Positions 44,790 through 56,695 are shown, numbered from the stretch's first letter. The stretch: DNA of 64,000 nucleotides from Petrosia ficiformis (GCA_947044365.1 OX345650.1:1624673-1688672); one strand, 5' to 3'. The notes: a model not told the origin generated them from the letters alone. Translations and numbers: made by a program.

Positions 44790-45015
44790 TAAATTATTAT
44801 AACAGTACAGTACAATATAGTGCAGTACAGTACAGTACCATATGGTACATTACAATAAAGTATGGTACAGTACATTGCAATATAGTGTGGTACAGTACAG
44901 TGTAATATAGTGCATTATGGTAATTACATTACAGTACATACGAGTACAGTGTAGTAGAGTATATTACAGTCATACATGTAATACAGTACATTACATTACA
45001 GTATATTACAGTATA
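44790..45015. repeat. TACAG repeat, unit F
   Basis: Degenerate TACAG/TACAT units without the MITE relic seen in A-E, so units F and G represent either a pre-insertion state or a clean loss. Confidence 0.75.
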
Positions 45016-45778
45016 GTACATTACACTGAGGAGGTTATCTGTGGTACTCATCACCTCAACATTTCTGTCATGTGGGTTATGTAAATATATAATAAGTACT
45101 GGTACATGTATATCTAAACAGTATAGTAACAGTACTATACCTGTTTGATAATACTATACGGTTACTATAGGGAAGTGTGTATACACTGAGTTAACTGTAC
45201 ATGTACAGTACAGTATAATATGTATAGTTCTGTATAATATCTGCTATACATTCAGGGTTTGATTTAAGTTAGTAAGAGAGAAACCTTAAAAGTAGAAAAA
45301 CCTTATTAACTTTGAAGACCTTTTTCTCTGACTACTACCACAGTGAATTGATACACCAGCAAAGAGTTTTTTCTTGTGTATCAACTCTTGATATGTTCAG
45401 TACCATAGTCACTAAGAGAGACTCGTAATGAGAAGGTCTACTAAAAAACTTACACATCATCAGGCCACACCCACTTTGATTAGTTAATTAATTATATTAA
45501 TCATAATTATTAATTAAGAACCACAAACTATGAAAACAAATACTAAACAACATAATTATACTTGTAGTACATTACTGTAGATTGGGAATCCTTTACTGAT
45601 ACATACATTTTGCTGCTATTTCCATCAACATAAATTACCATCTTTGAAATTGTTTTTTACCATAAAAAATCCCAATCTATAGTATACACAGGTACTCGGA
45701 AGTAGTGGTTAGTGTATCTTTAACTTGGTGCATATTATAACAGATCTACATACTGATACACACATACATATGCATAGC
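45016..45778. other. Transporter 3' flank, unit F
   Basis: Shared block; no gene seen. Confidence 0.45.
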
Positions 45779-47515
45779 TTAATTCACATCTATAATAGTA
45801 TAAGTACTTTCAGGATATTGTTCTTCTTGTCTACTCTCAAAGATATGATCATATGTAGCTTTTACAACAGCATGAACTTCATAATCTTCATCCTTACGTC
45901 TTCTTCGATACCATCTTGCAACATACATATATATAATCATTCCTATGATACATATACCAATCTGTATTAACAATACCCAGAAACTACAAGATACATGACC
46001 ACTAATCTTCCAAAAGATGAACATTTGTCCAATGGTCACATACAAAGTACGAACGGAAAAAAATATACCTATAATCATTCCACTCATATTTGCTGGAGCT
46101 TGACTGATTATGAATTCCAATATATAGAGTTGGCTTAAGGCAGCTGTAAGACCAGAGAATACTAAAGGAATACTATAATATAAAAATGAAATTTGTACAT
46201 GATCATCTCTTGTTGATGGTAAGGATGTAGCACATACAACATCTCCTGGTGTGACACTATGTCCAACAAGTTCAAGGACTATCATACAAAGTAGTGCTAT
46301 TAATATTAAAATATAAGAGACACCTATGGCTCTCAATGCTTTTAGTATGAAGTATTCTATTTTTGGGAATAATGGAATAATAACTAGCTCAAAGAGTGGT
46401 ACCAATAGGATGATTTGACTGTCTAATCCCAACCACAATGCAAATGATCCATGACCATTAAGAGCAGTTGTGGCTCCTTCAAATGTGTTGATGTAGCTCA
46501 CAACACCATCAGTAATCACATGATAATAGGGAATAAATAATCCAAATGTACTAAGTATCACTGCTACAATCCTCCAAAATGTTTTTACATTCTCTACATC
46601 CTCTTCTGAAAATGGACCACCATACTTACTCTTCCCAAGATCTACCCGAGAGGGTATTTCATTCTCCCAGTATGTGAAAGCACTTCTATTCTCGGGACTC
46701 TTGTGATACAAGGCATACATTAACACATCATAAACTATTTTGTATGGATTATTCTTCTGTGTACCAACCAGTTCATAATAATTATAAAAACACGCATGTA
46801 GGCATAGAACTACTGATATGAAGAGAAATGTCATAAATCCTGTAATTAGAACAAATTCCGAATCATTACTACTTCTTTTACAAAGTCCAATTGCTATTCC
46901 AAAGAAGAATCCCCATACAATCCAGTGTAAAAAAGCCCTTGCATGTGTGTTTGGCTTATCGCTTAACTGATCCAGTCCATAAGCAGGTATGTTTGTAATG
47001 AGTCCTACAGTTCCCAGCATCAATAATAACAATGCCACACTTGATATTCCATACTTTGCTATATTGGTAGGTAGTCCACATGTTCCATACTGAATACAAT
47101 AACTAATACACTGTAGTAGAATACCACACCAACATGACCATAAACTCAAATTAATAGCTCTTTGTCTACCAATTATAGTATCGGCTAACCACCCAATCAA
47201 CAGAAAAAGTACTTCGAAGATAGTAAATTTAACCCCATAAAATATACTTTGAATAGTGGCATCAACATCTGGTATAGGTTCAAAGCAAGATGGCTTTTCA
47301 GGATTTGTTACAAGTGAAGATAAAATGTTTAAACTATATCCATAACACATTCCAGCGGTAATAGTAAAGAGAACCAGTAACCATGCTGGAAAGTTCATTT
47401 TACGACTCTTGAGCTCTTTGATATACATCTGTGAGTTATTCTTCAATGATTCTAGTCTGACTGTAACTGACTGCAACTCAAGTATACGTAAAGTAAACTG
47501 TGCTGGAATATACAT
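45779..47515 (-). CDS. POT-like MFS transporter, copy P8, with N-terminal extension
   Basis: Open frame with two plausible starts. The family ATG (MYIKELKSRKMNFPAW) is at 47428, giving about 549 codons. An in-frame ATG at 47515 adds 29 residues beginning MYIPAQFTLRILELQSVTVR. In most copies the same upstream stretch has a TAA before the family ATG, so the extension may be 5' UTR by descent. Landmarks are present: GWLADTIIGRQRAI, NIPAYGLDQL, the invariant cytosolic loop, EFIISQAPANMSG. The motif A segment is preceded by EVLFLLIGW (L for the usual P). TM5 is distinctive (GFFFGIAIGLCKRSS). The tail has YDHI. Confidence 0.82.
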   Translation of the reverse strand: MYIPAQFTLRILELQSVTVRLESLKNNSQMYIKELKSRKMNFPAWLLVLFTITAGMCYGYSLNILSSLVTNPEKPSCFEPIPDVDATIQSIFYGVKFTIFEVLFLLIGWLADTIIGRQRAINLSLWSCWCGILLQCISYCIQYGTCGLPTNIAKYGISSVALLLLMLGTVGLITNIPAYGLDQLSDKPNTHARAFLHWIVWGFFFGIAIGLCKRSSNDSEFVLITGFMTFLFISVVLCLHACFYNYYELVGTQKNNPYKIVYDVLMYALYHKSPENRSAFTYWENEIPSRVDLGKSKYGGPFSEEDVENVKTFWRIVAVILSTFGLFIPYYHVITDGVVSYINTFEGATTALNGHGSFALWLGLDSQIILLVPLFELVIIPLFPKIEYFILKALRAIGVSYILILIALLCMIVLELVGHSVTPGDVVCATSLPSTRDDHVQISFLYYSIPLVFSGLTAALSQLYILEFIISQAPANMSGMIIGIFFSVRTLYVTIGQMFIFWKISGHVSCSFWVLLIQIGICIIGMIIYMYVARWYRRRRKDEDYEVHAVVKATYDHIFESRQEEQYPESTYTIIDVN

Positions 47516-47536
47516 GTAGGAAGATTCTGATACCAC

Positions 47537-48430
47537 ATGCAGTTATCACAATTGAATTATGGGACTTGCTCCATTTAATCCATGTGTATGAACATATTAG
47601 TCTTAGTATCCAAAGAGTTTAAACTATTTATAGTAGCAAGTGTGTGTTATATTATAACCTATTACTAATTATTTACACAGTTTCTGTAGTATCTCTATGT
47701 ACATATACTAACAACTATGTATAAATAAGTATTGTTATTGTTTTAATGTGTAATACATAATTATTATATTAAATAAGTATTGAATTATCTAAACAGTATA
47801 GTAGAATATAGTACAGTACAGTACAGTATTGTATGGTACATTACAATACAGTATGGTACAGTACATTGCCATACAGTGTGATACAGTATAGTACATTACG
47901 GTACAGTAAATTACATTACAGTACAATACAGTATAGTACAGTACAAGTACAGTCTAGTAGAGTATATTACAGTATACATGTAGTACAGTACAATACATTA
48001 CAGTATACATGTAGTACAGTACAATACACTGAACATATAGGTTAGTAACAGCTGGAATATACATGTAGGAGGACTCTGAGCAGTTATCACAATTAATTTG
48101 TTGGACTTGCTCCATTGACTATTAATATCTAATATGAAATTATTGTGAACACTCACTACTGATGCTATCTATAGTATCACGTGTGTTATACTAATGAACT
48201 ATAACATATTATATATAGCGGCGGTGTAGTATCTATAAGCACATACATGTATACTAACAACTATGTATAAATAATCATTGTCATTGTTATAATGTATAAT
48301 ACATATTATAATTATATATAATTATAAATTATATGTAATATCTCCTGCATAGTGTGCACATGGAAGGTCTATATACATTATAGGACTCGCCACATCAAAG
48401 GGAAGATGTCACCATCATACTATATATTAT

Positions 48431-48461
<31 letters not shown>

Positions 48462-48480
48462 ATTATATAGATGTATATAT

Positions 48481-48514
<34 letters not shown>

Positions 48515-49346
48515 ATATATATATATATATATCAGAGTATGTTAGCAAACTAGTACAGTGTATAATACAACAGAGTGTGGTGCAGTATAGTATAGTAGAG
48601 TTTACATCTGGACAAAACAGTGTTTAAACCATCAAGATGTTAATTTTGTCTGAAAGAAAAGCAAGTCTCACAAACCCACATGATACCACTGGGCCAAGAC
48701 TGCTCTTGACTAATAATAATGTACCTTGCTGTGAGGTTATTGTGGAAAAAACATTTTAAGTCATAGGTCAAGCCGAAAGTCTTAGTGTTTAAATTATGAC
48801 ATCATTAGATAGTAATGCAATTTTATGAGCGAAATTACTTATTAAGGATGTTTTCTTTCTTACTAATTACAAATTAATTGAATTTGAACACCTTGACTAC
48901 TGTAGAGTGATATACCATAAAAGGAGCTTTGCTGGTGTATCAAAACTCTTGATATGTCCAGTACCACAGTAGAGAGTCACAATGATATAGCAAATGGCAA
49001 ATTTGCACATCATCAGGCCACATCATAGCTTTATTAAGATAATTATTATAATCAAAAATGTTAAAAGAAACAAATTTACAACAAATTATAGAAAGGAAAT
49101 ATCACATATACTGAACAACATATACATTTATAAATGTCAGTGTGTAGTGTAATGGAAAGCATAGGTACTATAGATTGGGACATCTTTACTGATAATTAAA
49201 TTTTGCTACTACTTCTATTAACATAAATTACCATCCTTGAATTGTTACATGTATGTATACACACAGGTACTAGTGGTTAGTGTATGTATAACTTGATGCA
49301 TATTATAACAGATCTACATACTGATACACACATACATATGCATAAC
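47537..49346. other. Long spacer between P8 and P9, unit F
   Basis: P8 5' flank, TACAG tract (47785-48030) with two TACATGTAGTACAGTACAAT repeats, a second partial transporter 5' flank (48045-48330, with GGAGGACTCTGAGCAGTTAT), AT-rich palindromic runs (48425-48535), then P9 3' flank. The doubled 5' flank suggests a deleted transporter copy. No gene seen. Confidence 0.45.
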
Positions 49347-50993
49347 TTAAACAACATCTATAACAGTATAAGTACTTTCAGAATACTGTTCTTCTTGTCT
49401 ACTCTCAAGGATATGATCATATGTAGCTTTTACAATAGCATGAACTTCATAATCTTCATCCTTACGTCTTCTTCGATACCATCTAGCAATGAATATATAT
49501 ATAATCAATCCTATGATACATATAACAACCTGTAATAACAATACCCAGAAACTACAAGATATTCTACCAGGACCACTAATATTCCAATAGATAAAGATAC
49601 CTCCAATGGTCACATACAATGTATGAATGAACCAAAGTGTATCTACAATCATATTTGCTGGAGCTTGACTAATTATGAATTCCAATAAATAAAGGTTGAT
49701 TAGTGCATGTGCAAGACCAGAGAATAGTAAAGAAATGCTATAATATAAAAATGAGATTTGTACAAGATCATCTCTTGTTGATGGTAAGGATGTAGCACAT
49801 ACAACATCTGGTGTGACAAAATGTCCAACAAGTTCAAGGACTATCATAAGAAGTAGTGCTATTAATATTAAAATATAAGAGACACCTATGGCTCTCAATG
49901 CTTTTAGTATGAAGTATTCTATTTTTGGGAATAATGGTATAATAACTAGCTCAAAGAGTGGTACCAATAGGATGATTTGACTTTCCAATCCCAACCACAA
50001 TGCAGATGATCCATGACCATTAAGAGCGGTTGTGGCTCCTTCAAATGTGTTTATGTATCTCACAACACCATCAGTAATCACATGATAATAGGGAATAAAC
50101 AATCCAAATGTACTAAGTATCACTGCTACAATCCTCCAAAATGTTTTTACATTCTCTACATCCTCTTCTGAAAATGGACCACCATATTTACGCTTCCCAA
50201 GATCTACTCGAGAGGGTATTTTATTCTCCCAGTAGGTCAAAGCACTTCTATTCTCGGGACTCTTGTGATACAAGGCATACTTTAACACATTATAAACTTT
50301 TTTGTATGGATTATTCTTCTGTGTACCAACCAGTTTATAATAATTATAAAAACAAGCATGTAGGCATAGAGCTACTGATATGAAGAGAAATATTAAAATT
50401 CCTGTAATTAGACCAAATTCTGAATCATTACTACTTCCTGCCTTTCCTGTACCTATTCCAATTGCTTCTCCTAAGAAGAATCCCCATACAATCCAGTGTA
50501 AAAAAGCCCTTGCATGTGTATCCCTTAACTGATCCAGTCCATAAGCAGGTATGTTTGTAAAGATTCCTGCAATTCCCAGCATCAATAGTAACAATGCCAC
50601 AACTGATATTCCATACTTTGCTATATTAACAGGTAGTCCACATGTACCATACTGCATACTATAACTAATACACTGTAGTAGAATACCACACCAACATGAC
50701 CATATACTCAAATTAATAGCTCTTTCTCTACCAATTATAGTATCAGTTAACCATCCAATTAATGGAAAAAATAGTCCTAAGATAGTAAACTCAACCACGT
50801 AAAATATATTTTGAATATTGGTATGAACAATATCTGGTATGGCTTCAAAGCAAGATGACTTTTCAGGATTTGTTACAAGTGAAGATATAATGTTAAGTTT
50901 CAATCCATAACACATTGCTGCAGCAATAACAAAGAGAACCAGTAACCATGCTGGAAGGTTCATATTACGACTCTTGAGCTCTTTGATATACAT
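49347..50993 (-). CDS. POT-like MFS transporter, copy P9
   Basis: Open frame of about 548 codons from the ATG. It keeps GWLTDTIIGRERAI and the cytosolic loop (with KRKYGG for KSKYGG). Four codons (KPNT) are missing right after NIPAYGLDQLRD in the TM4-TM5 turn, part of the PTR2-signature-like region, and MSGM after SQAPAN is also missing, so TM10-TM11 reads SQAPANMIVDTLWFIHTLYV. These are in-frame changes at otherwise invariant places, so the protein could be altered in function. TM5 has an insertion (IGTGKAGSSND). Confidence 0.8.
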   Translation of the reverse strand: MYIKELKSRNMNLPAWLLVLFVIAAAMCYGLKLNIISSLVTNPEKSSCFEAIPDIVHTNIQNIFYVVEFTILGLFFPLIGWLTDTIIGRERAINLSIWSCWCGILLQCISYSMQYGTCGLPVNIAKYGISVVALLLLMLGIAGIFTNIPAYGLDQLRDTHARAFLHWIVWGFFLGEAIGIGTGKAGSSNDSEFGLITGILIFLFISVALCLHACFYNYYKLVGTQKNNPYKKVYNVLKYALYHKSPENRSALTYWENKIPSRVDLGKRKYGGPFSEEDVENVKTFWRIVAVILSTFGLFIPYYHVITDGVVRYINTFEGATTALNGHGSSALWLGLESQIILLVPLFELVIIPLFPKIEYFILKALRAIGVSYILILIALLLMIVLELVGHFVTPDVVCATSLPSTRDDLVQISFLYYSISLLFSGLAHALINLYLLEFIISQAPANMIVDTLWFIHTLYVTIGGIFIYWNISGPGRISCSFWVLLLQVVICIIGLIIYIFIARWYRRRRKDEDYEVHAIVKATYDHILESRQEEQYSESTYTVIDVV

Positions 50994-51011
50994 CTGTAAG
51001 TTATTCTCCAA

Positions 51012-51867
51012 TGATTCTAACTAATTAGTCTGACTGTAACTCAAGTATAGGTAGAGTAAACTCAGCTGGAATGTAAGACTTTGATACAATATGCAGTTGT
51101 ATTGACTATGAATGTCTATGTAAATTATTGTGAACATATTAGTTTCAGTATGCTATCTAGTATCACATGTGTGTTATACTAATGAACTATAACCTATTAT
51201 ATATACACAGTGTCACATGATAGTGTAGTATTAATATCTATATCTATATGTATATTAGAATATAGTGAAGTGTGTTTGCACCGAGATAACTGTACATATA
51301 CAGTACAGTATAGTAAGTGTAGTATTATAGTGTAGTACACTATAGTACAGTACAGTAGAGTGCAGTACAGTATAGTAAGTTTAGACAGTACAGTATAGTA
51401 AGTTTTGTATCGTAACTAACTTTGAACACCTGTCTTACTGTGGCAGTGTCCACCTGCAGTCAGTTGATACACCAGCTTTACCTGAGTATCAACTGTTGAT
51501 ATGTTCAGTGCCACAGTCACTAACAGAGACTCACAATGCTATGTGTATTAACAACACAACAACAGGCCACACCCACTTTGATTAATTAATTATATCAAAA
51601 ATTAAAAAAAAATAATGTCAGTGTGTTGTGTAATGGAAAACACAGTTACTATAGATTGGGAATTTTTTACTGATAGATAAATTTCGCTGCTAGCTACTTC
51701 CACAACAAAATTACTATCCTAGAATTTTTTTTACTGTGACAAAAATCTCAATCTATAGTATCAGTGTTACATGTATGTATATACACAGGTACTAGTGGCT
51801 AGTATATGTATAACTTGGTACATATTAAACAGATCTACATACTGATACACACTTACATATGCATAGC
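51012..51867. other. Spacer between P9 and P10, unit F
   Basis: P9 5' flank (TCACATGA box near 51213), short TACAG/TAAGTG tracts (51300-51400), P10 3' flank. No gene seen. Confidence 0.45.
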
Positions 51868-53584
51868 TTAAACAACTGAAAGTACTTTGTATGTACGTTC
51901 AGAATATTGTTCGTCTTGTCTGTTCTCAAGGATATGATCATATGTTGCATTTATAACAGTATGAACTTCATAATCTTCATCCTTACGTCTTCTTTGATAC
52001 CATCTAGCAACGATTATATATATAATCATTCCTATGATACATATACCAATCTGTATTAACAATACCCAGAAACTAGAAGAAACAGGACCACCAATATTCC
52101 AATAGATGAAGATACCTCCAATGTTTAAATACAAAGTCTCAATGAACCACACTGTACCTACAATCATTCCACTCATGTTTGCTGGAGCTTGACTGATTAT
52201 GAATTCCAATATATAGAGTGGGCTTAAGGCACCTGCAAGACCAGAGAATACTAAAGGAATGCTATAATATAAAAATGAGATTTGTACAAGATCATCTCCT
52301 GGTGTGACATGTCCAACAAGTTCAAGGACTATCATACAAAGTAGTGCTATTAATATTAAAATATAAGAGACACCTATGGCTCTCAATGCTTTTAGTATGA
52401 AGTATTCTATTTTTGGGAATAATGGAATAATAACTAGCTCAAAGAGTGGTACCAATAGGATGATTTGATTGTTCAATCCCAACCATAATGTGTATGATCC
52501 TTGACCATTAAGAGCAGTTGTGGCTCCTTCAAATGTATTGATGTATATTGTAACACCAGAAGTAACATGATAATATGGAATGAAGAATCCAAATGTACTA
52601 AGTATCACTGCTACAATCCTCCAAAATGTTTTTACATTCTCTACATCCTCTTCTGAAAATGGACCACCATATTTACTCTTCCCAAGATCCATTCGAGAGG
52701 GTATTTTATTCTCCCAGTATGTGAAAGCACTTCTATTCTCGGGACTCTTGTGATACAAGGCATACTTTAACACATTATAAACTATTTTGTATGGATTATT
52801 CTTCTGTGTACCAACCAGTTCATAATAATTATAAAAACAAGCATGTAGGCAAAGAGCTACTGAATAGTACTGATGTGAAGAGAAATGTCATAATTCCTGT
52901 AATTAGAACGATTTCTGAATCATTACTACTTCCTGTACCAAGTCCAATTGCTTCTCCTAAGAAGAATCCCCATATAATCCAGTGTAAAAAAGCCCTTGTG
53001 TGTGTGTTTGGCTTATCTCTTAATTGATCCAGTCCATAAGCAGGTATGTTTGTAAGGAATCCTGCAAATCCTATTGTCAATAATAACAATGCCACACTTG
53101 ATATTCCATACTTTGCTATATTAACAGGTAGTCCACATGTTCCATACTGAATACAATAACTAATACACTGTAGTAGAATACCACACCAACATGACCATAA
53201 ACTCAAATGAATAGCTCTTTCTCTACCAATTATAGTATCAGTTAACCATCCAATTAATGGATAAAGTACTGCTAAGATAGTAGGTGCAAGCCCATAAAAT
53301 ATAACTTGAATAGTAGCATCAACAATATCTGGTATAGCTTGAAAGCAAGATGACTTTTCAGGTTTTGTTATAAGTGAAGATGTAATGTTAAAGCTAATCA
53401 TCAAACACAATCCTGCAACAATAGCAAAGAGAACCAGTAACCATGCTGGAAAGTTCATTTTACGATTCTTGAGCTTTTTGATATACATCTGTGAGTTATT
53501 CTCCAATGATTCTAAACAAATTAGTCTGACTGTAACTGATTGTAACTCAAGTATAGGTAAAGTAAACTCTGCTGGAATGTACAT
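51868..53584 (-). pseudogene. POT-like transporter copy P10, 10-bp insertion
   Basis: Both halves are open: N-terminus to TM6 (52829-53584 from the upstream ATG; family ATG MYIKKLKNRKMNF further in) and cytosolic loop to tail (51868-52773). They are separated by a 10-bp insertion near 52863 (AATAGTACTG, a near-copy of its neighbour CTACTG/ATG context) that shifts the frame in TM6. Everything else, including motif A and EFIISQAPANMSG, is intact, so this is a very recent loss or a sequencing or assembly error. As in P8 the frame is open upstream of the family ATG (MYIPAEFTLPILELQSVTVR). Short TM9-TM10 loop; tail ends YKVLSVV. Confidence 0.75.
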
Positions 53585-53620
53585 GTAGGAGGACTGTTGA
53601 TTCCATATGCCAGTTATCAC

Positions 53621-54303
53621 AGTATTGTGGGATTTGTTCCATTGAGTATAATGTCTATGTAAATTATTGTGAACTATTATGAATTATTGCAGTATGCAAA
53701 TAGTTTAAACTATCTATAGTAGCAAGTGTTTGTTATACTAATGAACTATAACCTATTATATATACACAGTGTTACATGATAGTGTAGTATCTATATGTAC
53801 ATATACTAACAACTATGTATAAATAATCATTGTCATTGTTATACACATTATAATTATTAAAAAAAAATTATATATATATATATCACAGTTTGGTAGTAAT
53901 AATCCTGCAATGGCCTGCATATGTATATTTTCTTGGTGTTAGTAAAGTACGTAACAGTAGAGTACAGTACAGTACTAGTCTTGTACCTAGGCTCTTTAGA
54001 TGGCAGAGAAAAACAGCTTTGATTCGACTGTTTGCTCATGCACTAATTAACATGTAAAATAACACAAGGTCACTAAAGGGTGTGCCAGTTTGTAGTACAT
54101 AATAACATGACAAGATCTGGTCCTGGTTTGGAACTAGATCAGGATATTTGAAATTGAAATTTTCTTTTTACTGTGAAAAAAACCAATACATGTATATGGT
54201 ATGTTATATACACAGGTTCGTGTGTATACTAGTGGCTAGTGCATATATTACTATAAATTTGTTACATATAACATATCTATCTACACACATACATATACAT
54301 AGC
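53621..54303. other. P10 5' flank and spacer, unit F
   Basis: Octamer and AGTTTAAACT block at 53693-53712, GTTACATGAT in place of the TCACATGA box, left-end piece of the unit D foldback (53990-54050), and the 3' flank of P10b. No gene seen. Confidence 0.45.
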
Positions 54304-54540
54304 TTAAACAGCATCTATAACAGTACTTTCAGAGTACTGTTCTTGTCTGTTCTTAAAGATATGACCATACTTAGCTTTTATAGCATCATGAACTTCATAA
54401 TCTTCATCCTTACATCTTCTTTGATGCCATCTAGCAATAAATCTTATGACGCATATACCAACTTGTAAAAACAATACCCAGAAACTACCAGGACTACCTA
54501 TATTCTAAAAGACAAAGATACTTCCAATTTTCACATACAA
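54304..54540 (-). pseudogene. Transporter C-terminal fragment P10b
   Basis: Tail to TM11 remnants with many indels (for example TCTTCTTTGATGCCATCTAG and ACCAGGACTACCTATATTCT), cut off by the minisatellite. Most degenerate of the four fragments at this site. Confidence 0.75.
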
Positions 54541-54660
54541 ACGAATTCACTGCAAAGATACCATTCATTACTATAAATAGAAACCATTCAATGCTATAAA
54601 ATTAGAACCATTCACTACTACAAATAGAACCATTCACTACTATATATAAACAGCAAATTG
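54541..54660. repeat. CTATAAATAG-type minisatellite, unit F
   Basis: About four units (ACCATTCACTACTACAAATA and variants) before UPF1 e4. Confidence 0.75.
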
Positions 54661-54731
54661 CACCTCACCATTACAGCTAATGGTTTTAATTGTCTGCAGT
54701 TACGACAGTGCAGTGCTTTTTATTTCTGTAG

Positions 54732-55665
54732 GCTCCAGAAGCACCACAACCAAGTTTCTTTGCTCAGAATCTCATTAACAGTCAGGCCAGTCAGGTACAT
54801 ACATGTATCTATATGATAGTATATGCATGTGGTGTGCAGAGTTTCTAACCCTTCAGAACCAAATGAGGCTGATAGGCAAAATCATACATGTGTTAGATAG
54901 CATAAGTGATATAAAATTATTTATTTTCCTTCTAATTTCTCATTTCTAATGTCAGATAGACATATCCTACTACATGTACACCATTTAGCATGAATTACTT
55001 AAGATATGGTAGTTTAGTTTTGAATAATGGCATGCTACAAATTATCAGTACTAGCTATTAGGCTGAGAGTGTGATAGCAAATTGCACCTCTCCATTACAG
55101 CTCCTATCACCCTCTCACTCCTGAAATAAGGATGAATTGGAAGGTCTGGGTGTGATTACTTTACTTCATATAGTTATATAAGTTATATTGTATCTTACAG
55201 GATAATTCTCACCAGCCCAGTCAACCATTGACTCAAAATCCTTTATCTATGAGTCAACCATCACAACCTTTGTCACAGTCTGAACTATCTCAAGTGAGTG
55301 ATACACAATAGGCTTGGATATTTATAATAGTGCCATATCGCAATTATTTATATCACAATTAACTAATCATTGTCCTGTTTGTACTTATTTGAAGTAACTC
55401 ATTAAGGATACATAATCATTATGTAATAATCATAATACTTATACTTAGTCAATATTGCACAATATTGCACAACTGTAATACACAATACTTTCAAGAATCA
55501 TTTCTTATATCACTGCTTTCTCTTCATTAGGACATTTATGTGGATGAATTTCGTTCACAAACTGACACCAGCCTTTCCCAAGATTCCAGTTACCATGGAG
55601 AAGGGGGTGGGCCTACATGTAGGCCCATTATGATTTATGATCACCCCACTCACAACTTCTACTAA
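54732..55665 (+). pseudogene. UPF1: UPF1 exons e4-e6, unit F (open)
   Basis: e4 54732-54794 (APEAPQPSFFAQNLINSQAS), e5 55201-55293 and e6 55531-55665 are all open with good borders. e6 differs from others near its end (CRPIMIYDHPTHNFY) and the stem-loop has a CATG loop. The AATAAA after the stop is lost by a 4-nt deletion (TTAAATATTATCG). Called pseudogenic because e1 of this unit has a stop and e3 has no acceptor. Confidence 0.85.
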
Positions 55666-55732
55666 ACTCTGTCCACTCCACGTTAAATATTATCGATAAA
55701 ATTTCAAATGTTTAATCATATATGTGGGTGGA

Positions 55733-56041
55733 ATATAGTCCTGAATGATTGGGTACATGAATATTCTGCAATGTTCTTTATTTCTCCAATCAAAAGTTTT
55801 ATTATAATACCAAACGTTTCGATGGCTATTCAGCCATTTTCATCAGTGGCACAAAAATGTATATATATAAACTATTCAACTATTTATAGTACACTAAAAG
55901 TCATACATTTTACAGAAAAAGGGCCTAAAGGCCAGCTAGCAATTGTCAGACTTGTGGTACATTCTACTCCATACTGAGGAGACATGGTTCGTGTACTTCA
56001 GAGGTGTACTGATGTTGCTTGAACCTGATATTGTGTTACAG
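55733..56041. mobile_element. Unit F insertion with hammerhead-like hairpin
   Basis: About 310 bp replaces UPF1 3' UTR sequence that is conserved in A, C, D and E. Its minus strand carries CTGATGA, a 6-bp stem-loop and GAAAC. It also contains AAAAAGGGCCTAAAGGCC (55916-55933). No frame of known type. It may be a piece of a Penelope-like element or retrozyme, which are known to carry such motifs; this is an inference. Confidence 0.4.
55816..55846 (-). other. Hammerhead-ribozyme-like core
   Basis: Minus strand: CTGATGA (55840-55846), then ATGGCT-GAAT-AGCCAT as stem II (55822-55837), then GAAAC (55816-55820). The two conserved core boxes are exact. However, the base next to stem II is unpaired (AA opposite C), and sequence outside the core does not form a convincing stem I. 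Probably a decayed motif. Confidence 0.35.
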
Positions 56042-56695
56042 CAGTTGAAGCTACTTCCTTCCTCATTGAAGTGAAAGGCTGATTGGATTCTGCTACAGTG
56101 GTGTGAACAGTATGTGATACCCAATCATGCTGGACATTGTCTTATAGATAAATGATCTGATCTACATAATTATTGAAACTGAGCTGTATCATAGTACACA
56201 GTATATATGGAGCAGGACAAGAGTGTTGAAATGTCCAGCAGTGGCTCACTATTTCCACACTCTTGTTCTGCTATCTGTAGCAGATTGCTATATCTGGAAT
56301 GCCCACAATGGAAGAAAGATCTATTACCTACACCCCACTATAAGATTTGGTGGTGCAATAATTAACTATTTTCTGTATATAGCTGTAATGACTAATGAGT
56401 GAATCAGAGCATAGAAAGTAGAGGAGCGAGGTATATAATAATTATTACCTCCTCTACTGTTAACAGTAGAGTAGAATTATTCTACTCTACTGTCAATAGT
56501 TACTCTAGTATGCATGATGGAGCTATGATGATGTGGGAGGGGTTGACACACCTATAAACACGTGTAAGGCTAGACAAGATATGGACAGAACAAGACGTTC
56601 AGTGAAACAGGAAATAAAAATCAGTAGACATGTTTTGTCCAGGGTTAGTATGTCATATAGCTCACTTGATGTATGTGTTATATTTATATATCCAG
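56042..56695. other. Spacer before the Efg1-like exon, unit F
   Basis: The block with ATGGAGCAGGACAAGAGTG (56208) as in unit D; a small palindrome around 56430-56490 (ATAATTATTACCTCCTCTAC / GTAGAGTAGAATTATTCTAC). No gene recognised. Confidence 0.45.
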
